Shown one piece after another: positions 1 through 7,884 of a stretch of DNA of 64,000 bases. The stretch is taken from the NCBI RefSeq assembly GCF_017873245.1, contig NZ_JAGGJY010000002.1, forward strand, positions 1 to 64,000, in the 5' to 3' direction. Under the pieces are notes generated by a model. The model had not been told where the DNA came from. It saw only the letters and a list, made by a program, of their open reading frames with translations, and made no database searches. Origin of the DNA: Clostridium tertium. GTDB taxonomy: Bacteria > Bacillota > Clostridia > Clostridiales > Clostridiaceae. The position numbers were made by a program, and so were the translations under genes. Every line of letters starts with the position of its first letter. Position 1 is the stretch's first letter.

Positions 1-304
1 ACCCCAACCAACACACAAAGCAACACTAGCAACAACCAAAACAAAAATTCACATACAACTAAAAAATATCCCCTAACAAATAAAACACTTCAATTTAAAT
101 ATATAGTCTTTATTACAATTAGAATATTTCATATTTTTTTATTTCACTATATAAATTTCAACATTTTATACATATTATATCATAATAAGTATTCATGCTA
201 TAAATAGTTTAACCTTATTTTTCTAAATATCTCATATTTTTTAAATTTTTATGATAAAATATGAGTGTAATATGAATTTAAATTTATAAAAGGGGGAAAT
301 AATA
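1..304. other. Gene-free left edge with A/C-rich end and inverted repeat
   Basis: No convincing gene is seen before the flotillin gene. The first 60 bases are unusually A/C-rich with very few T, unlike the A/T-rich DNA that follows. A perfect 10-bp inverted repeat, CTCATATTTT (231-240) and AAAATATGAG (256-265) with a 15-base loop, sits about 40 bases before the flotillin start. It could be a terminator of something to the left or an operator. I could not assign a convincing -35/-10 pair. Confidence 0.5.
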
Positions 305-1771
305 ATGGATATTTTTCTTGAAAAACTATTAAACGTACTTCCAATAATAATTATTGTAATTATAGTTTTAATAGTATTTCTATCTTTCTGGAGAAGAGTA
401 CCTGCTGATAAAGCAATGGTAATTACAGGTCTTCGAAAAAGGGTTTTACTTGGAAGAGGGGGATTAATGATTCCCGTACTAGAAACATCTTCAACTATTT
501 CACTAGAAAATATCTCAATGACAACAGATGTAAATGAAGCACCTGCTAAACAGGGTATATTTGTTAATATAGTTGGTACTGCAGTTGTAAAAGTTAAAAA
601 TGATAGCGAAAACGTATTAAAAGCAGTAGAGCAATTTTGTAGTGGTGGAGAGAAAAATACAGTAAATGTCATAAAAACTATAGTTGAGCAAATATTAGAA
701 GGTAAACTAAGAGGTATTATCTCCACATTAACTGTTGAACAAATAAATGAAGATAGGGCTTCATTTGAACAAAGAATTGAAGATGATATAAGAAATGAAT
801 TAGGATCAATGGGTTTAGTCCTAATATCTTATACAATTTTAAAAATAAGTACTCAAGGTGGATACTTAGAAAATAGAGCTAAGCCTCAAATAGCTGCTGC
901 TAAATCAGAAGCTGATATAGCTGAAGCTGAAAGAAAAAGAGATACAGAAATTAAAACTGCTAGTGCAACAAGAGAAGGACAAAAAGCAAAACTCGAAGCA
1001 GAAGCAGAAATTGCTCAAAGTGAAAGAGATAAAAAAATTAAACTTGAAGCATTTAGAGCTGAACAAGATAAAGCAAAAGCAAATGCCGACGTGGCATATA
1101 AATTACAAGAAGTTGAAAATAATTCTATTTTAGCTGAACAACAAGCTGAACTTGCAGAAAAAGAAGCTTTAGTTGTTGAAAAGAAATTAATCGCAGAAGT
1201 AAAAAAGCCTGCTGATGCTAAAAAATATGAAGTTGAAGTTGCTGCAGAAGCACATAAAATTCAAGCTATTAGACAGGCGGAGGCGGAAGCTGAAGCTATA
1301 AGAGTAAGAGCAATAGCTGAAGCTGATGCTAAAAAAATTCAAGCTCAAGCAGATGCAGAGGCTATAAGAGCTAAAGGTTTAGCTGAAGCTGATGCCATTA
1401 AAGCTAAAGGTATTGCAGAAGCTGAAGCAAAAGACAGATTGGCTGAGGCAATGGCTAAATACGGAGAAGCTGCAATAGTTGAAATGGTAGTAAATAGCCT
1501 ACCAGATGTAATGAAAGAAGTTGCAAGTCCATTACAACAAATAGATAAATTAACTGTTATAGATAATGGTGGATCTCAAGGAGCATCAAAGGTTGCTAAA
1601 ATTGTAACTGATGTTACTGCTAATGGTTTTGAAGTATTGAAAGATATAACAGGAGTAGATTTAGCTAATGTACTAAATAATTTTGTTAATAAAAAACCTA
1701 CTAAAACATCTAATTCTTCAAATATTGAGCCAAAAGATACTGAAGAAAATATATCCGATATAATAGAGTAA
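305..1771 (+). CDS. floT: Flotillin-like SPFH-domain membrane scaffold protein
   Basis: A 488-residue protein of the flotillin/YuaG (FloT) family, which scaffolds functional membrane microdomains on the inner face of the cytoplasmic membrane. Residues about 10-30 form one strongly hydrophobic anchor (IIIIVIIVLIVFLSF), followed by an SPFH/band-7 domain to about residue 200. A long Ala/Glu/Lys-rich coiled coil (about 200-400) with repeated AEAEA-type heptads and a short hydrophilic tail follow. The length is close to Bacillus FloT. The start is supported by AGGGGGAAATAATA just upstream. The gene is monocistronic, with a terminator directly after it. No NfeD partner is next to it, unlike Bacillus. 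The symbol is assigned by architecture; FloA is excluded because it is shorter. Confidence 0.85.
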   Translation: MDIFLEKLLNVLPIIIIVIIVLIVFLSFWRRVPADKAMVITGLRKRVLLGRGGLMIPVLETSSTISLENISMTTDVNEAPAKQGIFVNIVGTAVVKVKNDSENVLKAVEQFCSGGEKNTVNVIKTIVEQILEGKLRGIISTLTVEQINEDRASFEQRIEDDIRNELGSMGLVLISYTILKISTQGGYLENRAKPQIAAAKSEADIAEAERKRDTEIKTASATREGQKAKLEAEAEIAQSERDKKIKLEAFRAEQDKAKANADVAYKLQEVENNSILAEQQAELAEKEALVVEKKLIAEVKKPADAKKYEVEVAAEAHKIQAIRQAEAEAEAIRVRAIAEADAKKIQAQADAEAIRAKGLAEADAIKAKGIAEAEAKDRLAEAMAKYGEAAIVEMVVNSLPDVMKEVASPLQQIDKLTVIDNGGSQGASKVAKIVTDVTANGFEVLKDITGVDLANVLNNFVNKKPTKTSNSSNIEPKDTEENISDIIE

Positions 1772-1778
1772 CTTATAA

Positions 1779-1820
1779 AAAATTACTACAAGAATTAAAA
1801 GCTTGTAGTAATTTTCATTT
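1779..1820 (+). terminator. Terminator of the flotillin gene
   Basis: AAATTACTACAAG (1780-1792) pairs with CTTGTAGTAATTTT (1802-1815) around a 9-base loop, followed by a T-rich stretch. It begins 8 bases after the flotillin stop codon. Confidence 0.8.
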
Positions 1821-1918
1821 TTATTATAAAGTAATTAATACTATTAATTTATCATTAAAAACTTAATTATTATTTTTACATTTAAATAATAATTAAAAAT
1901 TCAACTTCTAAATATTAA

Positions 1919-3136
1919 TTATTTGCTATATCTTTTTATTATATTAATTATAACTTCTACAGCTTTTTCCATTGATTCTATTGGAACATACTCATACTTT
2001 CCATGGAAGTTTTCGCCACCTGCAAATATATTTGGAGTTGGTAAGCCCATAAATGAAAGTCTTGCCCCATCAGTTCCTCCTCTTATAGGTCTAACATTTG
2101 GAACAACATCAGCTTCTATCATTGCTTCTTTTGCATTTTTTACTATATGCATAACAGGCTCAATTTTTTCTTTCATATTTTTATATTGATCCTTTATACT
2201 TACAACTACAGTTCCTTCTCCATATTTAACATTTAGTTCTTTTTCTATAGATTTAAACTTTTCTTTTCTAGCTTCAAAAGAATCTTCAAAGAAATCTCTT
2301 ACAATATAATTTAATGATGTATTTTCAACAGTTCCTTCTATATCTGTAAGATGAGAAAAGCCTTCGTATTTATCAGTTTTTTCTGGAACTTCATCTAAAG
2401 GAAGACTATTTATAAACTCATTAGCTACCATAATTGAATTCAACATCTTATTTTTAGCATAACCTGGATGAACATTAACTCCTTTTATTTGAACTTTTAC
2501 GCCTGCAGCATTGAAGTTTTCATATTCAAGTTCTCCAATTCTTCCACCATCCATTGTATAAGCAAAATCTGCACCAAATTCTTCAACATCAAAGTGATCT
2601 GCACCTTCTCCAATTTCCTCATCAGGTGTAAAGCCTACTTTTATAGTTCCATGTTCAATTTCTGGATTATTTACTAAGTATTCCATTGCAGTCATAATTT
2701 CTGCAATCCCCGCTTTATCATCGGCACCTAAAAGTGTAGTTCCATCTGTAGTAATTAATGTTTTTCCTACATATTCCTTTAATTCAGGTGAAAACTTAGG
2801 AGATAATACTACTGAATCGTTTAGCTTAATGTCTTCACCATCATAGTTTTCTATAATTTTAGGATTTACATTTTCTCCACTATAATCTGGAGCTGTATCC
2901 ATATGAGCTATAAAACCTATAACTGGTAAATCTTTATTACAATTTTTTTCTAGTGTTGCATAAACATATCCATGCTCACTTATCTTTGCATCCTTTAATC
3001 CTATTTCTTTTAACTCATTACATAACTTTTCTGCTAAATTTAATTGTCCCTTTGTACTTGGAGTTACTCTAGTTGTTTCATCTGATTTTGTATTTATTTT
3101 TACATATTCTAAAAATCTTTCTTCTACTTTTTTCAT
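1919..3136 (-). CDS. pepT: Peptidase T (tripeptide aminopeptidase, M20 family)
   Basis: A zinc-dependent cytosolic aminopeptidase that releases the N-terminal residue of tripeptides. It is 405 residues long, the normal PepT size. Metal-site motifs are intact: GFIAHMDTAPD (zinc-binding His and catalytic Asp), TTLLGADDKAG (bridging Asp) and TPDEEIGEGADHFD (catalytic Glu-Glu). The C-terminal zinc His is in the FAGGENFHGKYE region. The reading frame extends five codons upstream, but the internal ATG (MKKVEERF) is chosen because GGAG lies 9 bases before it and relatives begin there. It stands alone between two minus-strand units. The role is peptide nutrition. Confidence 0.95.
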   Translation of the reverse strand: MKKVEERFLEYVKINTKSDETTRVTPSTKGQLNLAEKLCNELKEIGLKDAKISEHGYVYATLEKNCNKDLPVIGFIAHMDTAPDYSGENVNPKIIENYDGEDIKLNDSVVLSPKFSPELKEYVGKTLITTDGTTLLGADDKAGIAEIMTAMEYLVNNPEIEHGTIKVGFTPDEEIGEGADHFDVEEFGADFAYTMDGGRIGELEYENFNAAGVKVQIKGVNVHPGYAKNKMLNSIMVANEFINSLPLDEVPEKTDKYEGFSHLTDIEGTVENTSLNYIVRDFFEDSFEARKEKFKSIEKELNVKYGEGTVVVSIKDQYKNMKEKIEPVMHIVKNAKEAMIEADVVPNVRPIRGGTDGARLSFMGLPTPNIFAGGENFHGKYEYVPIESMEKAVEVIINIIKRYSK

Positions 3137-3365
3137 AGCTTCACTCTCCATTCTTATATTGTTTTTTTACTTATTTAAATAAAATATACTATTATAAAAG
3201 CAAATTGCAATAAATAATTTTTACATATTTTATCTCATACTCTATATTTTAACACATTTAAATAAAAACTTTATACAACTTTTAAATATTATATGTATAA
3301 GTTTATATTAAATACATAAAATAAACATGTGATTTATCCCTTTATCTACTAAAACCTACTAATAG

Positions 3366-3402
3366 AAAAAGACTTCAAGAAAACCTTCCTGAAGTCTTTT
3401 GA
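3366..3402 (-). terminator. Terminator of the CoA-disulfide reductase gene
   Basis: Read on the minus strand, AAAAGACTTCAGG pairs with a CTTGAAGTCTTTTT arm (plus-strand positions 3366-3400) and ends in a T run. It abuts the stop codon at 3404. Confidence 0.8.
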
Positions 3403-3403
3403 G

Positions 3404-5104
3404 CTATTTAAAATTATATTGTGTAACTATACTTTCTCTTTCAGTTGTCTTATCATTAAAATATTCATAAAATGATAGTCCAAGGAAGCTTCCTGTTACA
3501 TTATAAACATTTCTATAACCTAAATTTTGTAATGCTAATGCTGCATTATAACTTCTTTGACCCGTCCTACAATGTAAGTAAACTGGAATATCCTTTGGTA
3601 TTTCATTTATTCTTTCTCTAAGTTGACTAAGTGGAATATTCTTAGCACCTTTTATATGCCCATTTTCATACTCTCTAATTTCTCTTACATCTATTATATA
3701 AGCTCCACTTTCAACTAGCTTTCTTACCTTATCAACATTAACTTGCCTAAAATCTCCATTTAATAAATTTGATGCTATATAACCAGCATAGTTAACAACA
3801 TCCTTTGCTGTACTATATGGTGGTGCATAACATAACTCTAGGTCTTTTAAGTCCTCAATAGTTCCACCAAGTTTTATAATAGTTGCTACTATATCAACTC
3901 TCTTAGCAACATCACCTTTTCCTATTGCTTGTGCTCCTAATACCTTACCTGTAGGAACTTCATATATAAGTTTAAAATGAACTGGTGATGCGTCAGGCAT
4001 TATCCCAACTTTGTCATTAGTTATAAGTCTTACAATATCATACTTTATATTCATATTTAAAACTTTAATTAATGATTCATTTAACCCTGTTGCAGCAGCA
4101 TTATAATCAAATACCTTTATTGCTGAAGATCCAATATAACCATTATTTATTCCTCTTTTACCATTTATGTGATCTGCTACTGATCTAGCTTCCTTTAGAG
4201 CTGGACCTGCAAGAGATAATTTTGTCATGGAATGTGTTAATGAATTATATACTTCAATTGCATCTCCTACTGCATAAATATCATCGTCATTAGTTTTATA
4301 ATTTTTATCAACCTTAATAGCTCCTGTTTCACCAAGTTCTATGCCTGCTTCTTTTGCTAATGATACCTCTGGTGAAACACCTATTGCCATTACCACAGCC
4401 TTTGCATTAACCTTTTTACCTGATGATAATACTACTTTATCTTTTTCAAAGCTTGAAACCTTATCTCCAACAACTAAATTAACACCATTATCATAGATTT
4501 CCTTATGTAGTATTTGAACCATATCATAATCAAACGGCTTTAATATTTGATCCATAGCTTCTATTAAAGAAACTTCATATCCAGCTTCTTTTAAATTTTC
4601 AGCTGCTTCAACTCCTATATATCCACCACCAATTACTGCTACTTCCTTTATATTTAATTCCTTAACGAATTTATTTAATTTATCTATATCTACAACATTT
4701 CTTATAGTAAACATATTAACTTTTTCAATACCAGGAATATTAGGTACTATTGGCTTTGCTCCCGGTGATAAAATTAATTTATCATAATTTTCTCTATAAA
4801 TTTCGCCTGTTTGAGTATTTTTTATTTCAAGCTCTTTATTTTTTCTATCTATTGATATTACTTCACTATTTACTCTAGCTTCTATATTATATTGAGCTTT
4901 AAACTTTTCAGGACTCATTAACACAAGCTTATCTGCTTCGTCAATAATTCCACTTAAGTGATATGGTAATGCACAATTTGAAAATGATACATGAGGACCT
5001 TTTTCAAACATTATTATTTCATCTTCTTCACTTAATCTTCTTAATCTTGCTGCAGCTGAAGCTCCTCCAGCTACTCCACCAACTATTAATATTTTTTTCT
5101 TCAT
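3404..5104 (-). CDS. CoA-disulfide reductase fused to a C-terminal rhodanese domain
   Basis: A 566-residue flavoprotein of the pyridine nucleotide-disulfide reductase family with the layout of CoADR-RHD proteins described from Bacillus anthracis and related polysulfide reductases. The N-terminal FAD motif is GGVAGGASAAARLRRL, the single redox Cys is in FSNCALPYH near residue 44, and the NAD(P)H motif is AVIGGGYIGVEAAENL near 155. The second FAD motif is IYAVGDAIEV near 275, then a dimerisation domain, then a rhodanese domain from about 460 with active-site loop HCRTGQRS. It should reduce CoA disulfide, CoA-persulfide or polysulfide with NAD(P)H. AGGAGGG precedes the ATG. The free rhodanese gene is 142 bases upstream, suggesting a sulfur-relay pair. 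Confidence 0.9.
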   Translation of the reverse strand: MKKKILIVGGVAGGASAAARLRRLSEEDEIIMFEKGPHVSFSNCALPYHLSGIIDEADKLVLMSPEKFKAQYNIEARVNSEVISIDRKNKELEIKNTQTGEIYRENYDKLILSPGAKPIVPNIPGIEKVNMFTIRNVVDIDKLNKFVKELNIKEVAVIGGGYIGVEAAENLKEAGYEVSLIEAMDQILKPFDYDMVQILHKEIYDNGVNLVVGDKVSSFEKDKVVLSSGKKVNAKAVVMAIGVSPEVSLAKEAGIELGETGAIKVDKNYKTNDDDIYAVGDAIEVYNSLTHSMTKLSLAGPALKEARSVADHINGKRGINNGYIGSSAIKVFDYNAAATGLNESLIKVLNMNIKYDIVRLITNDKVGIMPDASPVHFKLIYEVPTGKVLGAQAIGKGDVAKRVDIVATIIKLGGTIEDLKDLELCYAPPYSTAKDVVNYAGYIASNLLNGDFRQVNVDKVRKLVESGAYIIDVREIREYENGHIKGAKNIPLSQLRERINEIPKDIPVYLHCRTGQRSYNAALALQNLGYRNVYNVTGSFLGLSFYEYFNDKTTERESIVTQYNFK

Positions 5105-5125
5105 ACAGAACCCTCCTGCTAGCTA

Positions 5126-5240
5126 CTACTAAGCCAAATTGATAATTAACAATTAATATTGTAACTTCAAAAACTCCTATAGGAGTTTTATCCATAATTT
5201 TTTAATTTTTTCACTCTTTCATTTTTTCACTATATGTTAG
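5126..5240. repeat. Intergenic repeat-like segment with a 20-bp perfect palindrome
   Basis: Between the rhodanese and CoA-disulfide reductase genes lies a non-coding stretch with a perfect palindrome, AAAACTCCTA-TAGGAGTTTT (5170-5189). It is followed by runs of TTTTTCA/TTTCATT. The same order, a TCC..GGA palindrome and then TTTTTTCATTCCTTCATTTT-type runs, recurs at about 61736-61795. This suggests a degenerate dispersed intergenic repeat. It could also terminate the rhodanese transcript. Confidence 0.45.
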
Positions 5241-5246
5241 CATTTG

Positions 5247-5567
5247 CTATTTTCTTTTGCTTCCAACATATGACCCAACTCCACCAGCAACATTAACTAC
5301 ATCAAATCCAAGGCCTCTTAGCTTATTACATGCAGTTGAACTTCTTCCTCCTGATTGGCATACTATATGATATTCTTTGTCCTTATTTAAATATTTCTCT
5401 GGATCATTTAGAAGATCCCCCATTGGAATATTTTTTGCACTTTTTATGCTTCCAGTTTTATATTCGTATGGTTCTCTTATATCAATTAAATCTATCTTAC
5501 CAATTAAATTATCAATATCATTTACATTTATAACTTTTCCTGAATTTTTATTAAATAAACCAAACAT
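5247..5567 (-). CDS. Single-domain rhodanese (sulfurtransferase)
   Basis: A 106-residue rhodanese-like protein. The active-site loop reads CQSGGRSS with the catalytic Cys near residue 70, which would carry a persulfide. The CH2A-type segment is IDIREPYEY. It has no signal peptide, so it is cytosolic. A GGAG lies upstream of the ATG. It is the first gene of a minus-strand pair with the CoA-disulfide reductase and faces mnmH divergently. A CRP-like palindrome lies 75-89 bases upstream. Its likely role is handling sulfane sulfur delivered to or from the downstream reductase; the physiological donor cannot be read from sequence. Confidence 0.85.
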   Translation of the reverse strand: MFGLFNKNSGKVINVNDIDNLIGKIDLIDIREPYEYKTGSIKSAKNIPMGDLLNDPEKYLNKDKEYHIVCQSGGRSSTACNKLRGLGFDVVNVAGGVGSYVGSKRK

Positions 5568-5605
5568 TCTACATTCACTCCTACCAATAAAATTAACTTT
5601 TTAAT

Positions 5606-5656
5606 TATGTGACTATTCTACAATATAAAAAGTATTTTTTATGTGACTATGTCACA
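5606..5656 (-). promoter_or_regulatory. Candidate CRP/FNR-family operator in the rhodanese/mnmH divergent region
   Basis: TGTGAC-TAT-GTCACA (5642-5656) is a perfect inverted repeat resembling CRP/FNR-family sites. The 11-mer TATGTGACTAT occurs twice (5606-5616 and 5640-5650), 34 bases apart, about three helical turns. On the minus strand a possible -10, TAGAAT (5620-5615), would put the palindrome centre about 40 bases before the transcription start, the class II activator position. Its regulator is unknown. Confidence 0.5.
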
Positions 5657-5824
5657 CAACTTAATTTGTAAAGTAATCATACTATTTATTATTTTCACTT
5701 TAAACAATATTTATTAAATTTAAAATCTTTATTGCAACTTATACACATAAAATTTTATAATATTGAATAAAGCGTACAAAAAATAGTAATAATTAATAAA
5801 TATCAAAAATAGAAGGAAAGAATT

Positions 5825-6931
5825 GTGATTAATATGAAATACCCAGTAATAAATGACTTAAAAAAAATAGTATTAGAAAATATACCACTTATAGATGTAC
5901 GAGCACCTATAGAATATGAAAAAGGAGCATTTTTAAATTCTTTCAACTTACCAATTTTAGATAATGAAGAAAGGCATATTATAGGAATTTGTTATAAAGA
6001 AAAAGGAAATGAAGAAGCTACAAAGCTTGGATATAAATTAGTATCAGGTAAAGTAAAAGAGGATAGATTAAACTCTTGGATTGAATTTATAAAATCTAAT
6101 CCCTCTACTATGTTATATTGCTTTAGAGGTGGATCACGTTCAAGGATTGCTCAAGAATGGATTACAGATGCTTTAGGCAGAGAGATTTATAGACTAGAAG
6201 GTGGATATAAAGCCTTTCGTAATTATCTTATTAGTTCATTATCTATAGAAAATCAAAATTATAAGCCTATTGTTTTAACAGGCTTCACAGGTTCTGGAAA
6301 GACTATAGTTTTGAAAAAAATAGAAAATTCAATAGACTTAGAAGGAATAGCTAATCATAGAGGATCATCATTTGGTGCCCATGCCAATCCTCAACCTACA
6401 CAAATTAACTTTGAAAATAATTTAGCTTATTCTTTGATTAAGTGTAAAGAAAAGGGATTTAAACATATTATTTTTGAAGATGAAGGCAAAAACATCGGAA
6501 AGAATTTTATTCCTCAAGACTTTTTTAACTATTTTCACAGTGGAAACGTAGTGTTTTTAGAATGTTCCCTAGAAGAGCGTGTAGAAAATACATTAAAAGA
6601 ATATGTTATAGATTCTCAAATAGAGTATATTAATAAATTTGGAGAAGAGCTGGGATTAAGTGAATGGTTTAATTACATATTTTCAAGCATGGATAGAGTT
6701 AAGAAAAAGCTTGGTGGAGATAGATTTAAAGTAGTTTTAGATGAACTTAATTTAGCCTATAAAAATCAATTATCTACTAATAGTGTTGATTTCCATAAAG
6801 GCTGGATAGAAGTATTCCTTAAAGAGTACTATGATCCTCTTTATAAATACTCTTTAGAAAAAATAGAAGATAAAATTATTTTTCGAGGAAGCTCTAAGGA
6901 AGTCACAGATTTTTTTAAAACCTTAAAATAA
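5825..6931 (+). CDS. mnmH: tRNA 2-selenouridine synthase
   Basis: A 368-residue MnmH/SelU/YbbB homologue. It replaces sulfur with selenium at C2 of the wobble uridine of Lys, Glu and Gln tRNAs, using selenophosphate and a geranylated intermediate. An N-terminal rhodanese domain carries the catalytic Cys in YCFRGGSRS (near residue 97), and a P-loop domain carries Walker A GFTGSGKT (near residue 154). The start is taken at GTG 5825 because AAGGA lies about 7 bases before it; the ATG three codons later is the alternative. The presence of mnmH implies that the cell makes selenophosphate (SelD, not in this window). It is divergent from the rhodanese gene. Confidence 0.93.
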   Translation: MINMKYPVINDLKKIVLENIPLIDVRAPIEYEKGAFLNSFNLPILDNEERHIIGICYKEKGNEEATKLGYKLVSGKVKEDRLNSWIEFIKSNPSTMLYCFRGGSRSRIAQEWITDALGREIYRLEGGYKAFRNYLISSLSIENQNYKPIVLTGFTGSGKTIVLKKIENSIDLEGIANHRGSSFGAHANPQPTQINFENNLAYSLIKCKEKGFKHIIFEDEGKNIGKNFIPQDFFNYFHSGNVVFLECSLEERVENTLKEYVIDSQIEYINKFGEELGLSEWFNYIFSSMDRVKKKLGGDRFKVVLDELNLAYKNQLSTNSVDFHKGWIEVFLKEYYDPLYKYSLEKIEDKIIFRGSSKEVTDFFKTLK

Positions 6932-6937
6932 TTTACA

Positions 6938-6991
6938 TAAAAAATAGGCTGTCGAATAATTAAATCTTTTTCTACGACAGCCTATTTTTAA
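6938..6991. terminator. Bidirectional terminator between mnmH and the oxidoreductase operon
   Basis: AAAAATAGGCTGTCG pairs with CGACAGCCTATTTTT across a loop of about 20 bases, with A and T tracts on the two sides. It can therefore serve mnmH on plus and the convergent 2-oxoacid oxidoreductase operon on minus. The CGACAGCCTAT arm recurs near 24314-24324 downstream of another minus-strand gene. Confidence 0.8.
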
Positions 6992-7014
6992 AATTAATTT
7001 ATAACTCTTATCTT

Positions 7015-7884
7015 TTAATTATATAAAAATTCATCTATAAGCTTTTCTGTATCTTCAACAGCCCATTTTCTATCTATTAAATTAACTCCACTTTTTAATA
7101 CTGGATGTACTTCATGATAGCTTTCTTTACTATCATCTTTGTATATTATACCTATTGGAATTCCCTCATCCCCAAATTCCTCTACTTTTTTAAGTGCTTC
7201 CATTTTATTAGTTGGGTCATAGCTATCATCTAATTTATATATTCTATCTTTATACCATTTAAAGGTATTTACTTTATTAAATACAACACATGGCTGCATT
7301 ATATCTACTAATGCATATCCTTTATGATTCATTGCTGCTTTAATCATTGATTTTAAATGTTCCTTATCTGCTGAAAAGCTTCTAGCTACAAATGTTGCTC
7401 CAGCACTAATAGCTAACGCTAATGGATTTATTGGTTCTAAATATACTCCTTCAAATTGCATAGAAGTAATCTGACCTTTTGCAGTTGTTGGTGAACCCTG
7501 TCCCTTTGTTAATCCATAAATTTGATTATCGTGAACAAGATGTACCATATCTACATTTCTTCTTATATTATGAATAAAATGATTTCCACCTTCACCATAT
7601 GAGTCCCCATCACCACTATTTATAATAACTTTAAGATTCTTATTTACCATTTTTATAGCTTGTGCTGGTGGTAATGCCCTACCATGAAGTCCATTAAACC
7701 CATTTACTTTTAAATAATGAGGAGTTTTAGCTGCTTGCCCAATTCCTGATACTATAACTACATCTTCTGGTTTTAATTCAAGTTCTGCTAAAGTTTCTTT
7801 CAAAGATGCTAATATACCAAAGTTTCCGCATCCTGGACACCAAGCAATTTCATCATTACTCTTATACAAATTTAAATCTAACAT
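7015..7884 (-). CDS. 2-oxoacid:ferredoxin oxidoreductase, beta (TPP-binding) subunit
   Basis: A 289-residue beta subunit that oxidatively decarboxylates a 2-oxoacid to acyl-CoA while reducing ferredoxin. Thiamine pyrophosphate motifs are visible: the N-terminal WCPGCGNFG with two cluster-type cysteines, and GDGDSYGEGGNH near residue 90 with the Mg-binding Asp and Asn. The later Cys in MQPCVVFN is also typical. Its ATG overlaps the alpha-subunit stop by one base (TAATG), so the subunits are translationally coupled. The substrate (pyruvate, 2-oxoglutarate or branched-chain acid) cannot be fixed from sequence; the two-subunit layout without a fused ferredoxin is most like KorAB/2-oxoacid forms. 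Confidence 0.9.
   Translation of the reverse strand: MLDLNLYKSNDEIAWCPGCGNFGILASLKETLAELELKPEDVVIVSGIGQAAKTPHYLKVNGFNGLHGRALPPAQAIKMVNKNLKVIINSGDGDSYGEGGNHFIHNIRRNVDMVHLVHDNQIYGLTKGQGSPTTAKGQITSMQFEGVYLEPINPLALAISAGATFVARSFSADKEHLKSMIKAAMNHKGYALVDIMQPCVVFNKVNTFKWYKDRIYKLDDSYDPTNKMEALKKVEEFGDEGIPIGIIYKDDSKESYHEVHPVLKSGVNLIDRKWAVEDTEKLIDEFLYN

Noticed and set aside
241-726. 161-codon minus-strand frame overlapping the flotillin start
   Set aside because: It is antisense to the hydrophobic anchor and SPFH domain of a well-supported gene and has no recognisable family.
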